From: an uncultured Chitinophagaceae bacterium | GTDB lineage: Bacteria > Bacteroidota > Bacteroidia > Chitinophagales > Chitinophagaceae | Direction: 5' to 3' | NCBI GenBank assembly: GCA_937907395.1 | Contig: CALCII010000013.1 | Coordinates: forward strand, 248,001-312,000 | Length of the DNA stretch: 64,000 nt | Shown: positions 41,133 through 48,962 of the stretch, piece after piece | Numbering within the stretch: position 1 is the first letter of the stretch | Layout: each line of letters starts with the position of its first letter | Position numbers and translations under genes: made by a program | Notes under the pieces: generated by a model | The model's input: only the letters and a program-made list of their open reading frames with translations | What the model was told of the DNA's origin: nothing | The model's database searches: none

Positions 41133-42797
41133 ATGAAAAGAGTTACTGTTATAGTTGCTTTTACGATTGCTTTCTTTTCCTGCAAGAAGAAAACGGGTAC
41201 AGATCCTGTAATTGTTCCTCCTTCCAAATTAATTCTTCAATCTGTTTTATTAAATAGCCTTAACTGGAATACGGTTACTTATAATACGGGATTGCAACCG
41301 GTGATCAAGGTCCGCTTTAACCAGCCGGTTGATCCGTCAACCGTTGCCGCATCGGTGAAACTGGCAACGGCTTCAGGCACTTCAGCAGCAGTATCTGTTC
41401 AATATGAAAGCAGCGATTCGGTAATGGTGGTTCAGCCTGCAACACCATTAACACCGCTTACGCAATATAATTTTACGATTACATCTTCTCTTAAATCCAA
41501 AGCAGGGACAGAATTTATTACTCCTGTTGAAAACAGTTTTATAACCCGCATTGATTCCAGCCGGAAGTTCCCTGTTGTCAGCGATGAAGAATTGCTAACG
41601 CTGGTGCAAAAACAAACCTTCAAATATTTTTGGGATTTCGGGCATCCCGTGAGCGGATTGGCACGTGAAAGAAGCAATGGCGATAATGAAGTGGTAACTA
41701 CTGGTGGATCCGGGTTTGGAATTATGGCGATTCCTGTTGCTGTCAGCCGTAACTTTATTACCCGTGCCGAAGGGCTGGCCAGATTGCAAAAAATCGTTGC
41801 GTTCTTAAAAACAAAACCACCCCGTTTCCATGGTGCTTTTTCACACTGGCTCAATGGAACTACGGGTGCAGTAGTGCCATTTGGCAACAATGACAATGGC
41901 GCAGATATCGTTGAAACATCTTATCTCATGATGGGGTTATTAACTGCCCGTCAGTATTTTAATGGAGCGGGTGCCGATGAAACCACATTAAGAAATGATA
42001 TCAATACCCTATGGAATGAAGTAGAGTGGGATTGGTACAGAAGAGATGGAAGAAAAGTGTTGTACTGGAACTGGAGCCCCGATAAGCAATGGGCTGTAAA
42101 TGTTCCTGTTCAGGGATGGAATGAATGCCTTATCACTTATGTTATGGCTGCATCATCCACTACACATAGTATTACAAAAGCAGTTTATGATAGTGGATTT
42201 GCCCGCAACGGGGCCATGGTGAATAACAGCACATATTACGGCTATAAGTTGCCGTTAGGTCCAACACTGGGCGGACCTTTATTTTTCTCTCATTATTCGT
42301 TCATGGGGCTTGATCCCAACGGATTAAAGGATGCTTACGCCGATTACCAGGTGCAAACAAAGAATCATACATTGATTAATTATAGCTTTTGTGTGGCCAA
42401 TCCAAACAGCAATTACGGGTATAGTGATTCCTGTTGGGGCTTAACGGCCAGTGATATCAAGAACAGTTACACGGCCAGTTCGCCCACTAATGATGTAAGT
42501 GTGATTGCCCCAACGGCGGCATTGTCTTCTTTACCGTATACACCTTCTGAAAGTATGAAAGCTTTGAAGTTTTTTTATTATGTGTTGGGCGATAAAATAT
42601 GGAAAGATTATGGGTTTACAGATGCATTTTCATTAAAGCAATTATGGTATGCCGATTCATTTCTTGCCATAGATCAGGGGCCTGTGATCGTGATGATTGA
42701 AAATCACCGTACAGGATTAATCTGGAATTTATTCACCAGCTGTCCCGAAGTGAAGGATGGATTGCGGTTGCTCGGGTTCACAGCACCATATTTATAA
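41133..42797 (+). CDS. GH144-type glucanase lipoprotein with N-terminal Ig-like domain
   Basis: 554 residues. Lipoprotein signal AFFSC (Cys17), an Ig-like (Big_5) domain at ~30-135, then a glycoamylase-type (alpha/alpha)6 domain ~150-554. This domain matches GH144, known for beta-1,2-glucan hydrolysis in Chitinophaga and Parabacteroides. Conserved acidic positions are Asp258 in NGADIVETS and Glu331 in GWNECLITYV; these are candidates for catalysis. It is anchored at the surface, probably making the first cuts. The next gene is a second GH144 starting 2 bases after the stop. Other beta-glucan specificities cannot be excluded. Confidence 0.85.
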   Translation: MKRVTVIVAFTIAFFSCKKKTGTDPVIVPPSKLILQSVLLNSLNWNTVTYNTGLQPVIKVRFNQPVDPSTVAASVKLATASGTSAAVSVQYESSDSVMVVQPATPLTPLTQYNFTITSSLKSKAGTEFITPVENSFITRIDSSRKFPVVSDEELLTLVQKQTFKYFWDFGHPVSGLARERSNGDNEVVTTGGSGFGIMAIPVAVSRNFITRAEGLARLQKIVAFLKTKPPRFHGAFSHWLNGTTGAVVPFGNNDNGADIVETSYLMMGLLTARQYFNGAGADETTLRNDINTLWNEVEWDWYRRDGRKVLYWNWSPDKQWAVNVPVQGWNECLITYVMAASSTTHSITKAVYDSGFARNGAMVNNSTYYGYKLPLGPTLGGPLFFSHYSFMGLDPNGLKDAYADYQVQTKNHTLINYSFCVANPNSNYGYSDSCWGLTASDIKNSYTASSPTNDVSVIAPTAALSSLPYTPSESMKALKFFYYVLGDKIWKDYGFTDAFSLKQLWYADSFLAIDQGPVIVMIENHRTGLIWNLFTSCPEVKDGLRLLGFTAPYL

Positions 42798-42799
42798 CA

Positions 42800-44134
42800 A
42801 TGAAGAAAATTATTTTAACCATACTGTTGGCCGGATTATTTGTACATACAGTCCCGGCACAAAAAAAAGTTTTGTTTGATCCAAAAGCAAGACCCAAAAA
42901 TCTCAACGACACCGCACTGCTGGATCTGGTACAAAAACAAACCTTTCGTTATTTCTGGGATTTCGCACATCCTGTAAGTGGATTGTCACGTGAACGCAGC
43001 AATGCAACATTTGGATATGGCGATGAAGTGGTTACAACAGGTGGAACCGGGTTTGGCGTGATGAGTGTGATTGTAGCTGCAGAGCGAAAATGGATCGGCA
43101 GGGATACAGCTGCCAGGTTTCTTTTGAAGATGGTGAAATTTCTTTCCAAAGCAGATGCCTATCATGGTGTATTTCCGCATTGGCTAAATGGTTCAACTGG
43201 TAAAACGATTCCTTTCAGCAGGAAAGATGATGGGGCAGATCTTGTTGAAACTTCTTATTTGTTCCAGGGATTACTTTGTGCCCGACAGTATTTTTCAGCG
43301 AATGATCCTCTTGAAAGAGAACTGCGTAACCGCATTAATTGGTTGTGGAGTGATATTGAATGGAACTGGTTTACCAGGGACGGACAAGAAGTGTTGTACT
43401 GGCATTGGAGCCCCAATAACGGTTGGTCAATGAATTTTCCTGTTCGTGGTTTTAATGAATGTTTGATTATGTATGTACTGGCTGCTTCAGGGGTAAATGA
43501 ACGATATGCAGTAAGCCCGGCAGTATATCACAGAGGATGGGTGCAAAGTGATTTCTTTAAAAATGGCAAGGAGTTTTATGGAATCAAACTTCCATTGGGC
43601 TTTGATTATGGCGGACCACTTTTCTTTTCTCATTATTCTTTTCTTGGTTTAAATCCCAAAGGCTTAAAAGATCGTTATGCAAATTACTGGGAACAAAATC
43701 TAAATCATACATTAATCAACCGGGAGCATTGTATTCGCAACCCGAATCATTTCAAGGGATACGGTGAGAATTGCTGGGGACTTACGGCTAGTGATACTTA
43801 CAACGGCTATGCTGCACATTCTCCAACAGAAGACCTGGGAACCATCACGCCTACAGCAGCCTTGAGTGCATTTCCATACACACCTGAATATTCCATGCAG
43901 GCATTAAAACATTTTTATTATGACCTGGGAGATCAGATATGGAGTGAATATGGTTTTGTGGATGCTTTCAATGAATCAAAAAACTGGGTGGCTTCCAGTC
44001 ATCTTGCGATTGATCAGGGCCCGATTATTGTAATGATTGAAAATTACCGGACTGGTTTACTATGGAAATTATTTATGAGCTGCCCTGAAATTCAGAAAGG
44101 ATTAAAGAAACTTGATTTTACTGTTTCACATTAA
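42800..44134 (+). CDS. GH144-type glucanase, secreted
   Basis: 444 residues, a paralogue of the preceding enzyme lacking the Ig-like domain and lipid anchor. A signal peptide ends near VPAQ (20). The catalytic domain spans ~38-440 with Asp147 in DDGADLVETS and Glu220 in RGFNECLIMYV, at the same 73-residue spacing as in the first copy. GPLFFSHYSFLGLNPKGLKDRYANYW is shared. Free in the periplasm, it could trim oligomers (for instance to sophorose) after SusC import, while the lipoprotein copy cuts the polymer outside. This division of labour is inferred. Confidence 0.86.
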   Translation: MKKIILTILLAGLFVHTVPAQKKVLFDPKARPKNLNDTALLDLVQKQTFRYFWDFAHPVSGLSRERSNATFGYGDEVVTTGGTGFGVMSVIVAAERKWIGRDTAARFLLKMVKFLSKADAYHGVFPHWLNGSTGKTIPFSRKDDGADLVETSYLFQGLLCARQYFSANDPLERELRNRINWLWSDIEWNWFTRDGQEVLYWHWSPNNGWSMNFPVRGFNECLIMYVLAASGVNERYAVSPAVYHRGWVQSDFFKNGKEFYGIKLPLGFDYGGPLFFSHYSFLGLNPKGLKDRYANYWEQNLNHTLINREHCIRNPNHFKGYGENCWGLTASDTYNGYAAHSPTEDLGTITPTAALSAFPYTPEYSMQALKHFYYDLGDQIWSEYGFVDAFNESKNWVASSHLAIDQGPIIVMIENYRTGLLWKLFMSCPEIQKGLKKLDFTVSH

Positions 44135-44148
44135 AACAGCACTTGCTG

Positions 44149-45912
44149 ATGAAAAAACTGATTTCTTTTCTATTGTTTGCAGGTATTTCACTGTCTGCAT
44201 TTACTCAGCAAAAAACATATTGTAATCCAATCAATGTGGATTATGGCTATACACCTATACCCAACTTCAGTGAGTGGGGCAGGCACCGTGCAACAGCCGA
44301 TCCGGTGATTGTGAATTACAAAGGTGATTATTATCTCTTCAGTACGAATCAATGGGGCTATTGGTGGAGTAATGATATGCTCAACTGGAAGTTTATTTCC
44401 CGTAAGTTTTTACGTCCATGGAATAAAGGTTATGATGAATTGTGTGCTCCTGCAGTTGGTATCATTGGCGATACTATGATTGTGGTTGGATCTACTTATA
44501 CAAACAATTTTACTATATGGATGAGCACCGATCCAAAGAAGAATGAATGGAAACCGCTGGTGGATTCATTTGATATTGGCGGGTGGGACCCATCTTTTTT
44601 TACAGATGATGATGGCCGGCTTTATATGTACAATGGAAGCAGTAATAAATTTCCGATGTATGGTGTGGAACTGAACCGTTCAACATTACAACCGATGGGC
44701 ACCAGGAAAGAAATGTACCTGCTGGAACCCTGGCGGTTTGGATGGCAGCGTTTTGGTGAGCATATGGATAATACATTTCTCGATCCTTTCATTGAAGGAT
44801 CACATATGACTAAACATAACGGTGTATACTACCTGCAGTATGGAGCCCCGGGTACAGAGTTCAGCGGATATGCTGATGGCTTGCTAACAGGTACTTCACC
44901 GTTGGGCCCGTTTGAAGCGGTTTCAGATCCGTTGAGCATCAAGTTAGGGGGATTTGTAAGAGGAGCCGGGCATGGAGCAACCTTCACCGATAATTTTAAT
45001 CATTACTGGCACGTATCCACTACTGTATTATCTGTAAAAAATACATTTGAGCGCCGGTTAGGAATATGGCCTGCCGGTTTTGATAAAGACGGCCGTATGT
45101 TCTGTAATACAACTTTTGGCGATTATCCGCATTACATTCCCGGTGCAGGATATACTGAAACTGAGTATGGAAAAAATGGAAAGTCGCCCTATTTCACCGG
45201 ATGGATGCTCCTCAATTACAATAAGCCTGTACAGGTTTCGTCTACACTTGGCGGTTATCATGGAAACCTTGCAGTTGACGAATTAATTAAAACATACTGG
45301 AGTGCAGCAACTGGCAACAAGGGAGAGTGGATTCAAACTGACCTTGGGAATATCTCTACCGTAAATGCAGTGCAGATAAATTATGCCGATCAGGACGTTG
45401 ATTCAAATCGGTTAGGCAAATGGAATAACCAATACCATCAGTATAAATTGTATTATTCAACAGATGGTAAGAAATGGGTTTTACTCATTGATAAGAGTGA
45501 TAACAAAACTGATATTCCGCATGAGTATGTGGAATTGGAAAAACCTGTACAAGCCCGCTTTTTACGTTTGGAAAATATTCACATGCCTACCGGAAAATTT
45601 GCCATCAGCGGTTTTCGTGTGTTTGGAAATGGCAACGGAGAGAAACCATCACCCGTAGAGGGATTTATTGTGCTTCGTACCGAGAAAGACAAGCGTAGTG
45701 CGTTCATTAAATGGAGGACTGTAGATAATGCCTTTGCTTATAATATTTATTATGGTACAGAACCAGATAAACTGTACACAAGTATTATGATCCATTCAAA
45801 CAATGAATACTGGATGAAGGCGATGGATTCACAGAAGCCCTACTATTATTGTATTGAAGCAGTAAATGAAAATGGCACCAGTGTGAGAAGTAAAATTATA
45901 AAAGTTGAGTAA
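44149..45912 (+). CDS. GH43-like glycosidase with CBM32-type and fibronectin-like domains
   Basis: 587 residues from MKKLISFLL; a TTG two codons upstream is less likely. Signal peptide to about 20. A five-bladed GH43-type propeller spans ~40-345, with candidate catalytic acids Asp51 (ATADPVIVNYKG), Asp147 (WDPSFFTDDDG) and Glu216 (IEGSHM). A discoidin/F5-8C (CBM32-like) domain follows at ~355-490, then a fibronectin III-like domain to the end. GH43 enzymes mainly remove arabinose, xylose or galactose units, which suggests the natural polymer is decorated or the enzyme has a different glucan role. Its stop overlaps the region of the next start. Confidence 0.82.
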   Translation: MKKLISFLLFAGISLSAFTQQKTYCNPINVDYGYTPIPNFSEWGRHRATADPVIVNYKGDYYLFSTNQWGYWWSNDMLNWKFISRKFLRPWNKGYDELCAPAVGIIGDTMIVVGSTYTNNFTIWMSTDPKKNEWKPLVDSFDIGGWDPSFFTDDDGRLYMYNGSSNKFPMYGVELNRSTLQPMGTRKEMYLLEPWRFGWQRFGEHMDNTFLDPFIEGSHMTKHNGVYYLQYGAPGTEFSGYADGLLTGTSPLGPFEAVSDPLSIKLGGFVRGAGHGATFTDNFNHYWHVSTTVLSVKNTFERRLGIWPAGFDKDGRMFCNTTFGDYPHYIPGAGYTETEYGKNGKSPYFTGWMLLNYNKPVQVSSTLGGYHGNLAVDELIKTYWSAATGNKGEWIQTDLGNISTVNAVQINYADQDVDSNRLGKWNNQYHQYKLYYSTDGKKWVLLIDKSDNKTDIPHEYVELEKPVQARFLRLENIHMPTGKFAISGFRVFGNGNGEKPSPVEGFIVLRTEKDKRSAFIKWRTVDNAFAYNIYYGTEPDKLYTSIMIHSNNEYWMKAMDSQKPYYYCIEAVNENGTSVRSKIIKVE

Positions 45913-45913
45913 G

Positions 45914-46582
45914 ATGAAATTCATGTTCCGGATATTGTTTGTTTTTTCCCTGATTCCTTCTGTTCATTCTTTCGCACAGGAACCATTTCCTTACTGGAAT
46001 GAAGTGCAGCAACTGAAACAGAAAGATAGCCTGGCATTTCCTTCAAGTGGCCAAATCCTGTTCATTGGAAGTTCTTCCTTCACAAGATGGAAAGATGTAC
46101 AAAAATATTTTCCCGGTTATTCGGTTTTAAACCGTGCTTTTGGAGGGTCAACATTAGCCGACCTTATTCGTTACCGTTATGATGTTATTTATCCGTATCA
46201 GCCACGGCAGATTGTAATGTATTGTGGAGAAAATGATTTTGCTTCCAGTGATACAGTTACGGTGGAAATTGTATTGCAACGGTTTCAAACTTTATTTAAG
46301 CTGATCAGGTTCCGGTACCCTGAAGTGCCGTTTACCTATGTTTCAATGAAGCCCAGCCCCAGCCGAAAACGCCTGCATCCAAAGTATGAAGAAGCAAACA
46401 GCCGGATTCAATCATTCCTTAAGAAATATTCACGCACTTCATTTGTAGATGTGTATCACTCCATGTTGCAGAAAGATGGATCTCCCAAAGCGGGATTATT
46501 TGTACAGGATAGTTTGCATATGAATGCAAATGGATATGCCATCTGGAAAAAGTTAATTCAGCCATATTTAAAGAAGAAATAA
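45914..46582 (+). CDS. Exported SGNH/GDSL hydrolase (locus 1 esterase)
   Basis: 222 residues from the ATG at 45914, 1 base after the previous stop. Signal peptide to about residue 21 (SFAQ). Block I reads FIGSSSFTRW (Ser in place of Asp in GDS), block II AFGGS, block III YCGENDF, and the catalytic pair DSLHMN (Asp, His). Within a polysaccharide locus it is probably a carbohydrate esterase that removes acetyl or succinyl groups. Bacterial beta-1,2-glucans can carry such substituents, which would fit, but this is inference. Confidence 0.83.
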   Translation: MKFMFRILFVFSLIPSVHSFAQEPFPYWNEVQQLKQKDSLAFPSSGQILFIGSSSFTRWKDVQKYFPGYSVLNRAFGGSTLADLIRYRYDVIYPYQPRQIVMYCGENDFASSDTVTVEIVLQRFQTLFKLIRFRYPEVPFTYVSMKPSPSRKRLHPKYEEANSRIQSFLKKYSRTSFVDVYHSMLQKDGSPKAGLFVQDSLHMNANGYAIWKKLIQPYLKKK

Positions 46583-46586
46583 AACC

Positions 46587-48881
46587 ATGTTTATGAAACG
46601 TTTGACAAGATTGATGATCTGTCTTCTGCTGCTGGGGTATCTGCCCGTGCAAGCTCAGCTGAAGCAGGATGTAAAAATGAAATTGTTTGTAGATGCTTTG
46701 ATGAAAAAAATGACCCTGGAGGAAAAGATCGGGCAGTTGAATCTTCCTGGTTCCGGAGATATTGTTACGGGACAAGCCGGCAACTCCGACATTGGTAAAA
46801 AAATCAAAGAAGGTAAAGTAGGTGGATTGTTTAACATCAAGTCATTGGCTAAGATCAAGGCAGTCCAGAAAGTTGCTGTAGAGCAAAGCCGCTTGAAAAT
46901 CCCATTGATATTTGGTATGGATGTGATTCATGGATACCAAACAGTTTTTCCAATACCGCTGGGATTAAGCTGTACATGGGATATGCAGTTGATTGAACAG
47001 TCAGCCAGAATTGCAGCTATTGAAGCAAGTGCCGATGGTATTAACTGGACGTTTTCTCCCATGGTGGATATCGCCAGAGATCCTCGTTGGGGAAGGATCG
47101 CAGAAGGTAATGGAGAAGATCCATACCTCGGATCACAAATTGCTAAAGCAATGGTGATTGGTTACCAGGGAAAAAATCTTGCACTCAATAATACTATCAT
47201 GTCATGTGTGAAACATTACGCCTTATACGGTGCAGCAGAAGCCGGAAGAGATTATAATACAACAGACATGAGCCGTTACCGGATGTACAATGAATATCTC
47301 CCTCCCTATAAAGGTGCTGTAGATGCGGGAGTAGGTAGTGTAATGGCATCCTTTAATGATGTGGATGGTATTCCTGCAACAGCGAATCGTTGGTTAATGA
47401 CAGAAGTATTGCGTAATCAATGGGGCTTCAAAGGGTTTGTGGTAACAGATTATACCGGCATTAATGAAATGGTGGATCATGGAATGGGAGATTTGAAAAC
47501 AGTATCCGGACTGGCGCTGAAAGCAGGTATTGATATGGATATGGTGGGTGAAGGTTTTCTTACTTATATCACGCAATTGCTCAAAGAAGGAAAGATAACG
47601 ATGCAAATGGTGGATGCGGCTTGTCGTCGTATCCTGGAAGCAAAATATAAATTGGGTTTATTTGATGATCCATACCGGTATCTAAATGAAGAAAGAGCAA
47701 AAACAGAAATATTCACACCCGAACACAGGAAAATTGCCCGCCAAACTGCTGCACAAAGTTTTGTTTTATTAAAAAATCAAAACAATCTGCTGCCTTTGAA
47801 AAAGCAAGGTACTGTTGCAGTGATTGGTCCCTTGGCAGATAATATAGTGAATATGCCCGGCACCTGGAGTGTGGCGGCAGAATTTAATAAGGCCACCTCT
47901 GTTTTCACAGGTTTGAAAGAAGTGATTGGGGATAAAGTAAAATTCCTGTATGCCAAAGGTTGTAATCTCGATGCAGATTCTGTTTTTGAGCAACGTGTGG
48001 CAATGTTTAATAAAAACACAGACCGTGATCATCGCCCCAATGATGTGATTCTTCAAGAGGCATTGGCTATTGCGAATCAAAGTGATGTGATTGTTGCTGT
48101 ACTAGGTGAGAGTGCAGAAATGAGTGGTGAATCATCCAGCAGAACAAACCTCGAAATTCCTGCTATACAACGTGATTTATTAAAGGCCTTATTGAAAACA
48201 GGTAAACCTGTAGTTGTAGTTCTGTTAACGGGTCGGCCTTTGGTATTGAAATGGGAGAATGAGAACGTGCCTGCCATTCTGAATGTTTGGTTCGCCGGAA
48301 GTGAAGCAGGATATGCAGTGGCTGATGTATTATTTGGCGATGTGAATCCTTCAGGAAAATTAACTACCACATGGCCGCAAAATGTAGGACAAATTCCTTT
48401 ATTCTATAATCATAAGAATACCGGCCGCCCTCTTGCAGAAGGAAGATGGTTTGAAAAATTCCGTAGTAACTATCTGGATGTTACAAATGATCCCGTTTAT
48501 CCCTTTGGTTATGGCTTGAGTTATACAACATTCAGCTATGGGGAACTGAAGCTCAGCAGTGTGAAATTAAAAGGGAACCAGGTGCTCACTGCATCTGTAG
48601 TGGTAACGAACACGGGAGCGTATGATGGTAAAGAAGTGGTGCAATTATATATCCGTGATATGGTAGGTTCTGTAACCAGGCCAGTTAAAGAATTAAAAGG
48701 ATTCCAGAAAATCGATTTGAAAGCTGGTGAATCAAAAACAGTAACGTTTACAATTACACCCGCAGATTTGAAGTTTTATAATTATGATTTGAAGTACGAC
48801 TGGGAAGCCGGTGATTTTCAAATCATGATTGGTACAAATTCAAAAGAGGTAAAAACGGGTACTGTGAACTGGATAAAATAA
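46587..48881 (+). CDS. GH3 beta-glucosidase (BglX-like)
   Basis: 764 residues with a signal peptide to ~24. GH3 N-domain (~30-370) contains the nucleophile Asp288 in GFKGFVVTDYTG and the substrate motifs GRIAEGNGEDPY, CVKHYALYGAAEAGRDYN. The C-domain (~400-620) has a candidate acid/base Glu in GESAEMSGES, and a fibronectin-like domain closes the protein. It is close to periplasmic BglX. It should release glucose from the ends of imported oligomers (sophorose-type if locus 1 acts on beta-1,2-glucan). A terminator follows, ending locus 1. Confidence 0.93.
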   Translation: MFMKRLTRLMICLLLLGYLPVQAQLKQDVKMKLFVDALMKKMTLEEKIGQLNLPGSGDIVTGQAGNSDIGKKIKEGKVGGLFNIKSLAKIKAVQKVAVEQSRLKIPLIFGMDVIHGYQTVFPIPLGLSCTWDMQLIEQSARIAAIEASADGINWTFSPMVDIARDPRWGRIAEGNGEDPYLGSQIAKAMVIGYQGKNLALNNTIMSCVKHYALYGAAEAGRDYNTTDMSRYRMYNEYLPPYKGAVDAGVGSVMASFNDVDGIPATANRWLMTEVLRNQWGFKGFVVTDYTGINEMVDHGMGDLKTVSGLALKAGIDMDMVGEGFLTYITQLLKEGKITMQMVDAACRRILEAKYKLGLFDDPYRYLNEERAKTEIFTPEHRKIARQTAAQSFVLLKNQNNLLPLKKQGTVAVIGPLADNIVNMPGTWSVAAEFNKATSVFTGLKEVIGDKVKFLYAKGCNLDADSVFEQRVAMFNKNTDRDHRPNDVILQEALAIANQSDVIVAVLGESAEMSGESSSRTNLEIPAIQRDLLKALLKTGKPVVVVLLTGRPLVLKWENENVPAILNVWFAGSEAGYAVADVLFGDVNPSGKLTTTWPQNVGQIPLFYNHKNTGRPLAEGRWFEKFRSNYLDVTNDPVYPFGYGLSYTTFSYGELKLSSVKLKGNQVLTASVVVTNTGAYDGKEVVQLYIRDMVGSVTRPVKELKGFQKIDLKAGESKTVTFTITPADLKFYNYDLKYDWEAGDFQIMIGTNSKEVKTGTVNWIK

Positions 48882-48900
48882 TTGCTGAGAGAGGGATGGT

Positions 48901-48927
48901 AAGGGAGATGCACTGCATCTCCCTTTT
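48901..48927 (+). terminator. Terminator ending locus 1
   Basis: AAGGGAGATGCA/TGCATCTCCCTT hairpin with TTTTG after it, 20 bases past the GH3 stop and convergent with the regulator gene. Confidence 0.78.
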
Positions 48928-48962
48928 GTATTTCAGGAGGAATAAAGAGTGGTTCGTTCCTC

